From the NCBI GenBank assembly GCA_002007465.1, contig LNAC01000750.1, positions 819,956-883,955 on the forward strand: a stretch of DNA of 64,000 bases. The letters are read 5' to 3'. A program made the translations under genes and the position numbers. Positions 47,301 to 58,560 of the stretch are shown in pieces. This DNA comes from Ailurus styani (taxonomy: Eukaryota; Chordata; Mammalia; Carnivora; Ailuridae). Within the stretch, counting starts at the first letter, position 1. Every line of letters starts with the position of its first letter. The notes beneath the pieces were generated by a model. The model made no database searches. It was given only the letters and a program-made list of their open reading frames with translations, and was not told the origin of the DNA.

Positions 47301-47739
47301 AAGGAAGAAAGACTGATTTAGGGGGAAGCAATGCTTACAACTAACCTAGACAGAGTGGTGAGTATTTTTTAATCTTTCTTGGATATTTTAGAATCTTCCA
47401 CCACATTTCTTATAAACATCAAGTATCATAAGAGTCCTGTTTTATCCTTCTTTTCTCTGTCTATTCTCTTTGGTTGATTTCATGTACATCCATAGCTTCA
47501 ACAACCACCTTGACTTCCAAACCCATATCTGCAGCTCTAGCCTGTTTCTTGAGGACAAATCCTTTTTCAACCTCCTGTTGGGTGTTTCTACATGGATATC
47601 CCGCAGGTACCTGTCATTCAACATTACTCAAATCTAATCCACTCTCTGCTCTCCTCATACCTGCTATATCTCATTTTTCCCTGGTTTATTTAATGTTCCC
47701 TGCCTGCCCAAACTTAAAGGAGAATAAAAGAGGAGACAT

Positions 47740-48285
47740 CAATACTGACCCCACATTAAAAGGATAATTACAGAATACTATGAATGACTCTATGCTCATA
47801 AACTCAATGGGATGAAATGCACCCTTTCTTGAAAGAATCCAAAAAGTACCAAAACTCACTTAAGAAGAGATAACCTGTATAGTTCTATGTATGTTAAAGA
47901 AATTAAATTTGTAGTTTAAAACTTTTCAGAAATGAAATCCAGGCCCATATTGTTTCTGTGTCAAATTTGACCGGGACTTTAGGAAAGAAATAATACCAAT
48001 TCTACACAGTCTCACCTAGAAAATTAAAAAGAAGAGAAACTTCCAAAATAAATTTTTTAAGAGAAGCATTACCCTGATAATTGCTAACAAAGCAAGACCA
48101 AAAACTTTAAAACTATAGACCAAAATGAAACCAAAACAAAACAAAAGGGAAAGAAAAAAAAAACTGTAGGCCAGTATCATCCCTAATGAACATAGATGGA
48201 AAAATCCTCAACAACATATTAGCAAATTGAATCCAGTATTATATATAAAGTTTAATACACCAAAATCAATTGAGGTTGTTCCCAA
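47740..48285 (+). mobile_element. Old L1 ORF2 fragment (sense)
   Basis: Degraded ORF2 linker/RT sequence: 'CTCATAAACTCAATGGGATG', 'CAGAAATGAAATCCAGGCCC', 'ACTGTAGGCCAGTATCATCCC' and 'ATGGAAAAATCCTCAACAAC'. No frame survives. Confidence 0.62.
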
Positions 48286-48289
48286 GAAT

Positions 48290-48427
48290 GCAGAGGTAGA
48301 GGGAATCTCAAGCAGACTCCTTGCTGAATGTGGAGCCTGACTCAGGTTTTCATCCCACATCCCTGAGATCATGACCTGAGTCAAATCAAGAGTTGGATGC
48401 TCAACTACTGAGCCATCCAGGTACCCC
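48290..48427 (-). mobile_element. Partial Can-SINE (minus strand)
   Basis: 'GGAATCTCAAGCAGACTCC' through 'GAGCCATCCAGGTACCCC'. The A-tail half is missing, so it is truncated at its 3' end. Confidence 0.8.
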
Positions 48428-48479
48428 TGCAATTTCCATTTCTTTTTCAATCTGGAAGCCAAGAAAGAGTGGGCTTTTG

Positions 48480-48665
48480 GGACAGATAGATGTATGTACG
48501 TCTGCTGCTTACTAGATGGAGACAGTGGTTAAGTTAGCTGAGCTCAGTTCCTTAGTTTCCTCATTGCATTCTGTTATTAATAGTGCTGATGTTATGGTTG
48601 TTGGAAAAAAGTAATATGAGATAATACAAATCATGTGCCAGGCACATAACATGTGCTCAATGCCC
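48480..48665 (-). repeat. MIR element (antisense)
   Basis: 'CTGCTTACTAGATGGAGACAG', 'TTCCTTAGTTTCCTCATTGC' and 'ATGTGCCAGGCACATAACATGTGCTCAATG' fit antisense MIR. Confidence 0.72.
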
Positions 48666-48669
48666 TTTA

Positions 48670-48860
48670 CCAGTTTAGAAAGTCTATGCCTATCCCTACT
48701 TTACTGATAGTTTCTATCATGAATTAAAACAGAATTTTGTCAAATGATTTTTCTGTCTTTATTAAGATTATAACTACTTTATTATTTAGTCTGTTAATAT
48801 GGTAAATTATTTTGATTGGCCTTTTGAATATTGAACTAGCCTTGCATTGAAATGGATAAT
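48670..48860 (-). mobile_element. Old L1 fragment (antisense)
   Basis: 'GTCAAATGATTTTTCTGTCTTTATTAAGAT' and 'CCTTTTGAATATTGAACTAGCCTTGCATT' match the antisense RT region seen near 11640-11760 and 18950-19110. Confidence 0.65.
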
Positions 48861-49763
48861 TTAATAGAAAATTGGTACTTGTGTTAATTATATTTTCAGA
48901 AATTATGTAAAATATGACTGAGGATAAATTTTGGGTTACTAAAGTTTACCTTAATGAGGAAAATATATAGATTGGTTAAAATGTCTTATGTCTTATAAAT
49001 TCTAAAATACAAATATTCTTACTGAGAGTAATGAGATCAACTTACATAAAACAAACCAATAAAATTTTATCCTGAAGAAATCAGAGATGTTCACAGATAT
49101 TTCTGTATGAAAATTTTCATTCTAGTGTTTATAATAGCAAAAGGAATGGAAACAATCTAATGTTCAATCAAAATGGAGATATTAAATTTATTTTGTATGA
49201 TAGAATAAAATGCATTTGTGGGAATTCGTGCTCCCAGTATTTTAAGCCTATAAGTAGAAATCAAGATTCATATATACAAAAAGAGACTAGAGTGGAATAC
49301 ACTGAATGATAGCATTGATTTTGTGAGTTGTTCTATTCTTTACTAATTTCTATATTTTCTTAATTTTTCAGAATTAAATTTTCTTACTTAAAAAATAATT
49401 GCAAAAAAGAATTTAATGTGGTGAAACATGCACTGTTAGGAGGAAGATTTTGCAGAGCCAGAACGAGGTGAGCTTACTTTAACACAAGGACTATCAGTTT
49501 ATTGTAGGTTTTGACCAAATCTCCATTTATTTTCACCCACCAGCAGTTATATAAATCCATGGGAGGTCCCTGGGCCTGAACTGGCTGGATTTGTTGGGTG
49601 AGAAGTTATGATCTCTCTGAAGACTTTCCTACACATCTCCCTCCATAGTCCAGACCATTATGTATCCAAAATTATTTTATATGACCTTGCAAGTTAATGC
49701 CAATTTGGGGTGCTCTTTGTACATTCTCATTATGGCTTTATTTTTCCTCATCGTTTTATAGCT
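48861..49763. other. 5' flank of the third OR copy
   Basis: The last 280 bp match the 5' flank of the intact OR (26900-27193). The stretch near 48870-48945 resembles 24270-24350 upstream of the intact gene. This suggests the antisense L1M, L1 tail and two SINEs at 24345-26755 lie within the paralogous interval there but not here. No gene is visible. Confidence 0.5.
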
Positions 49764-50727
49764 ATGACACCATTTGAAATGAACAACCAAACAGATGTCA
49801 CGGAATTCATCTTCTTGGGATTTTCCAACCACCCCAAACTACAGGGTCTGTTTTTCCTGGTTTTCTTGATCATTTATTTACCTGACAACACTCCTGGGGA
49901 ACACGCTCATAATAACAGCCACTAGAATCAGTCTTGCTCTCCACACACCAATGTATTATTTCCTCAGCAACCTGAGTTTCTTGGACATCTGCTATACATC
50001 CACCACCATCCCAGTCATGCTGATAAACTTCTTCCGGGAGAAGAAGACCATCTCATATGAGGGCTGCCTTTCCCAGACTTTCTTCCTTGTGACATGTGCT
50101 GGCACTGAATGTGTCTTATTGGCTGCTATGGCTTATGACCGCTATGTAGCCATTTGCCACCCTCTTCAATATCCAGTCCTCATGAGTGTGAAGGTTTGTG
50201 TTTTTTTGATGACTGGGTCCTGGCTATGTGGGCTGGTGAATTCTGTGACACACATGGTGCTGGCAGCCACACTCAATCTCTGTGGGCCCAACCAAATCAG
50301 TCACTTTCTCTGTGACATTCCACTGCTCCTAAAACTCTCCTGCTCAGATACCTCTCTAAATGAATCTGTGCTCCATGTGGCCAGTGCCACCACTGGCCTG
50401 AGTCCCTCCCTATTTACTGGAGTGTCCTACATACTCATCACCTCTGCCATTCTTAGGATTCCCTCTGCTCAGGGTAGGAGCAAGGCCTTCTCTACCTGTG
50501 CATCCCACCTTACAGTGGTTGTGGTCTTTTATGGAATGGCCAACTTCAACTATGACAGACCCAGAGAAGGTTACTCCCTAGACATGGATATTTTGGTCTC
50601 TGTGCTCTTCTGTGTTATGACTCCCATGTTGAACCCCATCATATACAGCCTGAGAAACAAAGAGGTCAAGGGTGCCCTGAGGAAGCTGGCTGGAGGGTAT
50701 GCGATCCCTGGAAATATTAGTATCTAG
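49764..50727 (+). pseudogene. Olfactory receptor with one frameshift in TM1
   Basis: A close paralogue of the intact OR at 27194, with the same acceptor-like TTTTATAG and ATG. The only disabling change seen is a 4-bp insertion at about 49876-49881 (TTATTTACCTGAC where the intact gene has TTATCTGAC). It shifts the frame at about residue 38 ('LIIY'), before the TM1 'GN'. From 49951 the frame is open to TAG 50725-50727 and keeps 'MAYDRYVAIC', the loop cysteines, 'KAFSTCASHL' and 'PMLNPIIYSLRN'. Restart at the Met of 'MYYF' (49951) would lack TM1, so a working receptor is unlikely. Over about 700 bp it differs from the intact copy at roughly 22 sites; the last third is much more different. It could be a recent pseudogene, a segregating null allele or an assembly error. 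Confidence 0.9.
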
Positions 50728-50804
50728 ATCAGTGTTCTTCAAACAGGTATGAAAAAATTCTAAGATATTTGTCTTTTTTATTTCTGCCTATTTCTTTTTC
50801 TTTC

Positions 50805-50870
50805 TTTCTTCTTTTTTTTTATTATGTTCAGTTAGCCAGCATATACTACTTGGTGTTATACGTATCTAAG
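50805..50870 (-). mobile_element. Short antisense L1 tail
   Basis: 'TTTTTTTTATTATGTTCAGTTAGCCAGCATATACTAC' resembles the antisense terminus of an L1 3'UTR. Very short. Confidence 0.5.
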
Positions 50871-51532
50871 ATATTTGTAACATCATAGTTTTAGAGTCCA
50901 TATCCAGATCCTCAATTCCTACATACCTGTTCCAAAACTTCATCTTTCTCACCTTTCTTTCCACAAGTCTTCTTTTTCCACTTTGCAAAATCTGCTGTGT
51001 CAGGTATTTTGTGTTAGTTCTCAGTACCATCTCAATCCTTCTAAGTTGTCTCCACATCACAGGGGCTGAAATCCTAGAAAGGTTATTTCCCAGGCTCCCT
51101 TGACATCAGGGTTCCATTTTAAATTCTGCCAATAAAAGAGTCATACACAAGAGATTAGGAAGAGAATATAGAAGAAATTGTCTTCTTCTGGATCTGGTAG
51201 CAGTGGCAGACTAGCACTGCAGTGGCAGAAACAGACTTCTGGGTGACACTAGCTGATGTTTACAGTCTCCTATAACAGCTATTCTTGAAACATAAGGTCA
51301 CACAGGTATGAAATGAGTGTCTTTCTATAGGGAGGGTATAAACTTTCATAAAGAGGGTAGTATAATCTGCCTTCTCCTTTTCTGTTCTTCCAACTTTTCC
51401 AGTACTTTTATCACTTGTTTCCTGTTAAGTTCCTTTAGGTTGAAATATCTATATTAGTTTTTTATCTCCTCTGTGAACACGAGTTAGCTACAGCATTTTA
51501 TATTGGAGTCATTCAAGGATACTGACCCTCCG
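50871..51532. other. Unannotated sequence after the third OR copy
   Basis: I recognise no gene. The part 51060-51500 has a retroviral LTR-like feel (a TCTTCTTCTGG-type purine/pyrimidine pattern, and retroviral pol-like remnants follow), but I cannot show paired ends. No paralogy to the 3' flanks of the other ORs was obvious. Confidence 0.3.
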
Positions 51533-51546
51533 AGGTGGAAGTCTAG

Positions 51547-51702
51547 GGGTACCTGGGTGGTTCAGTTGGTTAAGCATATGACTCTTAATTTTGGCTCAGG
51601 TCATGATCTCAGGGTTGTGGGATTGAGTCCTGTGTTGGGCTCTGTGCTAGGCATGGAACCTGCTTTTGATTCTCTCTGCCCCACTTAACTCTTAAAAAAA
51701 AA
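51547..51702 (+). mobile_element. Can-SINE with perfect TSD
   Basis: Head GGGTACCTGGGTGGTTCAGT to an A10 tail. It has a shortened CT-rich part. The 14-bp TSD AGGTGGAAGTCTAG lies at 51533-51546 and 51703-51716. Confidence 0.95.
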
Positions 51703-51716
51703 AGGTGGAAGTCTAG

Positions 51717-52149
51717 ATTGTATATCTGATCTGATGGAGTTTAAATATTTTGATGACATCATAGCCAAGGGAAAATGGGAAATCCAATCACTCATAGTGT
51801 GCAATGAAAAAATGACTACTTAAAATTATCAGCAGACATTGTCTGAAATAAAATGTCTATTGGAAACCAGACATTGAAATACCAAATTACTGCTACAATA
51901 CTACAATTGACCTTTGTGGTGGGAATGAAGACTACAAAATCGTTTACTGACTGCATTACTGATTGCAATGGGAGGTTTATAGGAAGAAAATGACAGGCTC
52001 AGGCATTTAAATTCCTCACTCAAGGCAAGGTCAAACAATCAGGAAATCTTTTATCTCTCAAAACTGATGAAGCTTAATTCATAACAAAAATCTGATTTTT
52101 AGGTTGTATAATTACAAAGTAATTCATAAATCCACAACTTCTCCAGGTC
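51717..52149. other. Unannotated spacer
   Basis: No gene or confident repeat. It may contain decayed retroviral internal sequence contiguous with the following block. Confidence 0.3.
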
Positions 52150-52265
52150 TCTTATGTAGCAGTTAGGACACTGACTTGGGAATGAGTGGGACTCTGATCA
52201 TTAGAATGGGAAAAATACAGTGGATTTGGGCAAATCATAGAACTTGAACCTCTAAATCTTCATTA
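52150..52265 (+). repeat. MIR-like fragment
   Basis: 'GCAGTTAGGACACTGACTTGGGAATG' and 'GGATTTGGGCAAATCATAGAACTTGAACCTC' follow the sense MIR pattern, weakly. Confidence 0.45.
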
Positions 52266-52269
52266 AATG

Positions 52270-54010
52270 TTTCTGCCATCAGAAGTAGTCCTTCCTCCCC
52301 TATCTGAGGAGACAAGCTTTCCCTTAGTTGAAACCCTAAAATGACCTCACCTAAGGCAATTATCTTACAAGTAATATCAATTCTCTTTAAGATGCTCACC
52401 TGCCATCCTTCATTACCTCTAGACTCTTAATTGAGGTCCAATTCCAAAATACCCTTGGGCTAATAGCACAAGGTATAACCCAGGAGATTATAATGCTTGC
52501 ACCAAAATAAAATGTCAAGATTTTATCAATTTTTATTGGTAAAAGCTTTGAGAATATGTATGACAGTGGATTCTTAGGATGTTAGACCAAAAAGAACAGA
52601 ACATATTGCTGGATCATTTTGAATATATTCACATGGGTGCAATTTCCTAGAAATGTTGGATTCAGTGTATTATCTTGAGCAGCTGGGAGGGGCTGTAATA
52701 AGTTCTTTGATTAGTTAACTGAAACCTACACTCGATGATGAACTACATTCAATAAAATTGAGATGCCAGGATATTCCTGACAAAATGTAGAAGGTGGGAT
52801 CCAAAGCTTCAGGGAAATAAAAATGTTGGATGGATTTATTTTATATGACCCTCTTACCCTAGACCCACAAAGTACTCAAGGAGGGATCAGAGTACATTCC
52901 CTTTACCAAAATCCCCTGCAAAATGCATTGATAAAGGGAACACCAGCATCTTTATAAAGCTTGTAGTGGCTGTCCTCTGCAGCCTGGGAATGACATTAGG
53001 AGAGGGCATCGTTGAAATGGGCTTCCTTATTTCAGTGGGGATAGTGGGATTCTGCAGTGGTAGAGGTTGTGTGGTTTCACAGAAATCAGAATATTTTAAT
53101 CTGTAGAGATCTTTGGCTTTGGCTAAATGATCACATTATCTCTAGGTCTGAAATGAATGGGCATTTTACTGCTCAATATAATAAGAAAAACCCAAAGTTC
53201 AGTAACTAAAATCATCAGTTGAATCATTACAATGGAGAGCTACCCTCACCCAGTTCTCAGACATTCTGAATCAACCGATTTAATGAGGTTTGAAGGATCT
53301 GTGGCATATGGGCTGCCACATAAAGCCCTTGAGGCCCCAGTAGGAGAATCAAAGTGCCAATCCCCTAGAATTTAAAGCAAAGCCATGCTCTCTTCTGAAG
53401 ATAATAACTCTTATCCCTTTGAGAAATAGCTTCTGGCTGCTACTGGGTTGCCAAAGAAACTGATCATTAGAATGGGATACAAAGTAACAATGTGATTTTA
53501 GCTATTTATATGAACTATGTATTCTCTGATCTACCACACACAAATGTGGGTAAGTGAGATAACACCTCATCATCAAGTGGAAGTGATATATACACTATCA
53601 GGTTCCAAATACTCCTGAAGGTCCAAATTAGTGATATCAGCAAGTGGTTCAGATTTTCAAACAACTTACTTTATTGCACCTTCCTCAACACAAATGAATG
53701 GTCTTATAGGAATTTCTCCAAGGCCAGTTTACTGAAGAAGAAAAAATTAGAAACTACTTTACAGATATTTCCACAAGAAACTCTGGCACCAGCCAGGGTA
53801 AATTGATACCACATTATAGCCCCACTCATGAGTGGTTTTGAAGGACACTGAGGAAAATTAATCCTAGTGGGTAGAATTTGGAGCCACAAATCTGGTTGTC
53901 TCTTCTGTCTAGAAGGAGAGATGACCAGAAATATGAAGTGATACCAGTTCACAGTGGCCAATGATTTGAATTGATGGTCAAAGAACTTCGAGGAAATGAA
54001 TTTGAAATAT
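52270..54010 (+). mobile_element. Degenerate endogenous-retrovirus internal fragment 1
   Basis: The sequence around 52555-52720 is related to 56405-56570 ('GCTGGATCATTTTGAATATATTCACATGGG' versus 'TTGGATCAGGCCAAATTTATTGATATGGG'). Since the second copy precedes a retroviral protease/RT remnant, this block is read as gag-like at left. The 53390-54000 part is read tentatively as later pol sequence. Every frame is full of stops and frameshifts, so nothing can be expressed. Family assignment is not possible by eye; general class and extent are tentative. Confidence 0.45.
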
Positions 54011-54032
54011 TGCTAACAAGGGCAAGTAGGAG

Positions 54033-54135
54033 GGGTGCCTGGCAGTCTCAGTAAGTAGAACATGTGATTCTTGATCCCATAGTTGTGAGTTCAAGCCTCA
54101 GGTTGGCATAGAACACAGTAAAATAAAAAAAGAAG
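54033..54135 (+). mobile_element. Short Can-SINE variant
   Basis: 'GGGGTGCCTGGCAGTCTCAG' head, 'TTGTGAGTTCAAGCCTCAGG' box-B-like part and an AAAATAAAAAAA tail, without the long CT-rich middle. The same short type appears at 63215. Confidence 0.8.
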
Positions 54136-54544
54136 ATCTGAGGAAGAAGCATATGAACAAACCCTTCAGAATGGGGTAAACTGTGAAGACATATACATTT
54201 TATGGGAATACTCATTAAAGGATACTTATTATAGAGATCTTTTCTCTTGTTAATCACATGGAGAGGATAACATTCTCAGTAGAGGTAAGTCAGCTTTTTC
54301 CCAACCCACCCGAGTGCTTGCTCAGTACACTTATGTACGAAGTAATCATATTAGCAAGGACAGATGTAATGCCATAAGCTTAACAACATGGGCTTTCCCT
54401 TGATCAAGGCTTATCTGATAACCACTATGTTGAGTGCTCAGTAATCAACTCAGAGCCCCTATATAGCACTATTCCCTATAGTGAAAGTTTGACTATATTA
54501 AACCAATTTCAACATGGAGAGCAAAGATTATTTTCCTTCATATT

Positions 54545-56340
54545 TCAAGTTTTTACTTAAATTTTGGTTAACATATAGTGTAATATTGGTTTCAAGAGTA
54601 GAAATTAATGATTCATCACTTACATATAACACACAGTGCTCATCACAAGTGCTATCACCCATTTAGGCCATCCTTGCCCACCTCCCCTCCAGCAAATCCC
54701 AGTCTGCTCTCTATAGTTAAGAGTCTCTCTTATGTTTTGTCTCCCTCTCTCTTTTTTCCTTTCCCCTATGTTCATCTGTTTTGTTTCTTAAATTCCACAT
54801 ATGATTGATATATGGTTTTTGCCTTTCTCTGACTTTTTGCTTAGCATAATACACTCCAGCTCTATCCACATCATTGCAAATGACAAGATTTCATTCTTTT
54901 CGATGGCTGAATATGATTCCATTGTATATATATACCACATCTTCTTTATCAATTTATCAGTTGATGGACATTTGGGCTCTTTCCATAATTTGGCTATTGT
55001 TGATAATGCAGCTATAAACATCAGGGTGAATGTGCCCCTTTGAATCTGTATTTTTATATCCCTTCTGTAAATACCTGGTAATGCAATTTCCTAGTCATAG
55101 CATAATTCTATTTTTAACTTTTTTGGGAATGTCCACTCTGTTTTCCAGAGTGGCTGCACCAGTTTGCATTCCCATCAACAGTGTAAAAGGGTTCCCCTTT
55201 CTCCACATCCTCGCCAACATCTGTGGTTTCCTGTGTTGTTAATTTTAGCCATTCTGAGAAGGATGAGGTAGTATCTCATTGTAGTTTTGATTTGTACATC
55301 CCTGATGTAAAGTGATATTGAGCACTTTTTCATGTGTCTGTTTGTCATTTGTATGTCTTCTTTGGAGAAATGTCTGTTCATGTCTTCTGGCCATTTCTTG
55401 ACTGGATTATTTATATTGGGGGTGTCGAGTTTGATAAGTTCTTTATAGATTTTGGATATTAACCCTTTATCAGATATATCATTTGCAAGTGTCTTCTTCT
55501 ATTCTGTCAGATGTCTTTTAGTTTTGTTGATTATTTCCTTTGCTGTGCAGAAGCTTTTTATTTTGATGAAGTCCCAATAGCTTATTTTTACTTTTATTCT
55601 CCTTTCCTCCAGAGACATGTCTGATAAGAAGTTGTTGTGGTTGAGGTCAAAGAGGTTGCTGCCTCTGTTTTCCTCTAGGATTTTGATTGTTGCATTTAGG
55701 TCTTTCATCCATTTTGAATTTATTTTTTGCATGGCATGAGAAAGTGGTCCAGTTTTATTTTGCTGCATGTTGCTGTCTGGTTTTCCCAATACCATTTTTC
55801 ATAATACTGGAAATCCTAGCCTCAGCAATCAGACAACAAAAAGAAATAAAGTCATCCAAATCAGCAAGGAAGAAGTCAAACTTTCACTATTAGCAGATGG
55901 CATGATATTCTATGGAGGAAACCCTAAAGACTCCACTTAAAATTTGCTAGGATATAAAATCAACATACAGAAATCTGTTGCACTCCTATACATTGATAAA
56001 AAAGCAGTAAAAAGAGAAATCAAAGAATCGAACCCATTTACGATTGCACCAAAACCCATAAGACACCTAGGAATAAATCTAACCAAAGAGGTAAAAGATC
56101 TGTACTCTGAAAACTATAGAACACTTACAAAAGAAATTGAAGAGGGCACAAAGAATAGAAAAACATTCCATGCTCATGGATTGGAAGAACAAATGTTGTT
56201 ACAATGCTATACTACCCAAAGAAATCTACACATTTAATGCAAACCCACCTGCATTTTTCACAGAGGTAGGACAATCAATCCAAAAATTTTTACAGAACCA
56301 CAAAAGATCCAGAATAGCCTGGATCCTGAGACTCATGTGG
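54545..56340 (-). mobile_element. L1 with 5' inversion (twin-priming structure)
   Basis: 54545-55797 is antisense L1: 3'UTR, then the ORF2 C-terminus, with minus-strand frames at 55175-55381 and 55499-55795 ending in 'FAWHE'-side 'KTRQQHAA' sequence. At 55798 the orientation flips. 55798-56340 is sense ORF2 RT ('[16 protein letters not shown]', then 'KINIQKSVALLYIDKKAVKR') down to 'SRIAW'. In the reference order (L1 at 28420) the inverted part corresponds to about 33000-33560 and the other part begins at about 33790. The two are therefore neighbouring L1 segments joined in opposite orientation with about 200 bp lost. No TSD was identified. Confidence 0.85.
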
Positions 56341-56379
56341 ACATGTGCTACATTCTAAAAGAACTACTTTAGATTTCTA

Positions 56380-58560
56380 CCTTATACAAACAGAAATCTG
56401 AGGAATATGTATGGGACCAGAATCTAAGTGTGTGGGATAATGGTGGCAGGAATATAAAATTGGATCAGGCCAAATTTATTGATATGGGCTCAATAAGCAA
56501 AGATTCTGCATTTAATGTTGTAGCTTTGCGAATTACAAAGGGCTCTGTTTGGCTGCTTGTTGAAAACATGAACCCAAAGGTGAACTACAGTACAAATTAG
56601 AAATGCAAGACCTGCCTTTGTTTAATGTAGAGAAAGGGATTTGAGGGTGTATAGAGATTGGGATATTAGAGTATATTTGGCATTTAAAACCAGCTTATCC
56701 ACATCAGAAGGGTCCATAAGACACATGTTTCACCATGATTGTGATAAGTAAATTTGCCACCTTGAAAACTTGAAAACTCTGTGATTCCTCTTCTTTGCAG
56801 GCCAGAACTTACAGGAGGAAATATGATCACTGAATCGGGAAACCTATATGCAATGAGAGTAATTGGATCCCAGGGGCCAAGTGGCAGCACTCAACCATCA
56901 GAGGCAAGGCACACAAGGTTACCATAATGAAGAAAAGAAACAAAGCAGCAATGAGAGTAGTTTGACTTGCACAGACCTATGCTGTTGGATAGTTGATCGT
57001 GGTTTTCCTAGAATTGAAATAGATAGGAAGCCTATTAAATTGTTACTTGATCTATATAAGCAGAAAATTTCTAGGTCAAGTGAACATGAGTCTAACTTCA
57101 TAAAAATCAGGGGGTCACAGCCCCTCAATCAATTCCCAGACCTGAGCCACTTTATAGATTCAGGACCCCTTGAATAAAGAGGGGTCCAGTTCTCCTTGAG
57201 GAAGAAGCCTGGTAACTTATACTGTTAATCTTTATCCCAGTTTTTTCCCAAAAAGAATTATGATATTTTACTGAAGTAACTATACATTGGGGAAAAGGAA
57301 ATAATCAGACCTTTAAAGGATTACTAGGACTCTGGCTCAGGATTCTTCTGCAGGTCAGGTGATCAATGTGGTTTTATCTCAGGTCTGTCTCATAGTGGGT
57401 TCAGTGGGTCCCCAAGCCCATCATGTTTTACCCAGTTCTGGAATTCACAATTGCAATAGACATATATAACAGTTGTCAGAATTCTCACATTGGTTCTCTG
57501 ACCTATGAAATGAGGGCTGTTCTGGTGGGAAAGTCCAACCGGAAGCCACTAGAACTGCCTTTATGCAGAAAAATAGTAAAACAAAAGCAATATTGCATTC
57601 CTGGAGGGATTGCAGATTGGAGCTATCATCAAGGACTCAAAAGATGCAGGAGTGTTGATTCCCACCACTCCCACATTTAACTTGCCTATTTGGCTTATGC
57701 AGAAGACAGATGGATCTTGGAGATTGACAGTGGATTATCATAAGCTTTACCAGGTGGTGATTCTAATTGCAGCTGTTGTACCAGATGTGGTTTCCTTGCT
57801 TGAACAAATTAACACATCTCCTGGTGCCTGGTATGTTGCTATTGATATAGCAAATGTTTTAAAAAAAACTATAAATCAAGACCATCAGAAGTAGTTTTCT
57901 TTCAAGAGGCAAGGCCAGCTATATGCCTTCACTGTCCTACCTCAGAGGTATATCAACTATCTAGCACTGTGTCACAGTGCAGTTTGCAAGGATCTTGATT
58001 GCCTTTGCCTTCCGCAAAATACCCTGGTCCATTACATTGATGGCATTATGCAGATTGGACTTAATGAGCAGGAAGAAACCACTCTAGACTCATTGGTAAG
58101 ACATTTGTTTGTCAGAAATAAAGAAGTAAACTTAACAAAAATTCAGAGGCCTTCCACCTCAGTGAAATTTCTAGGTGTCCAGTGGTGTGAGTCATCTCAT
58201 AAGATGAAGGATAAATTGTTATATCTTGCCTCTCCTCTAACAACAACAAAAAAGCACAAAGTCTGATAGACTTTTTGAATTTCAGAGACAACATATTTCT
58301 CATTTGGATATGTTGGTCTGCCCATTTACCAAATGATCTGAAAAGCTACTACTTTTGAGAAGGGCTCCAAATAAAAGAAGGCTCTGCAGCATATCCAGGC
58401 TGTCATTGCAAGCTGCTCTGCCACTTGAGCTATGTGACCTAGCAGATCCAATGGTGCTTTAAGTGGCATAGGGATGCTCTCTGAAGCCTTTGACAGAACA
58501 TAACATATATAAGAACCACAGCTTCCATGCTTAATTCCTTTCTGTTTTTGCTCCCTATAT
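56380..58560 (+). mobile_element. Degenerate endogenous-retrovirus gag-pol fragment 2
   Basis: Order seen: a gag-like stretch (56405-56720), a protease-like area (56980-57150, frame 56863-57177), then RT. RT remnants lie in frames 57610-57894 ('[18 protein letters not shown]', '[13 protein letters not shown]') and 58048-58266 ('STSVKFLGVQWCESS'). The catalytic YIDD-type box reads 'HYIDGIM' near 58033-58053, with Asp replaced by Gly. Frames change between segments and stops are frequent. RNase H-side homology fades around 58500. It is a fossil copy with no coding capacity. I could not assign a family, or prove LTRs at either end. Confidence 0.72.

Larger units (their letters stand above)
36330..47730 (+). 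repeat. Segmental duplication, unit B (3' flank of the second OR)
   Basis: Paralogous to unit A (about 2440-8000) in order and orientation; anchors are listed there. It is about twice as long because of three SINEs (36790-37926), another SINE (40827-41030), an internally deleted L1 (42439-44949), a truncated L1 (46030-46870) and a SINE (47099-47300), all absent from the matching positions of unit A. Stretches without repeats (37944-39060, 39260-39890, 40050-40600, 41031-42427, 45130-46029, 46871-47098, 47301-47730) show no gene: frames are short and AT-rich. Confidence 0.8.
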
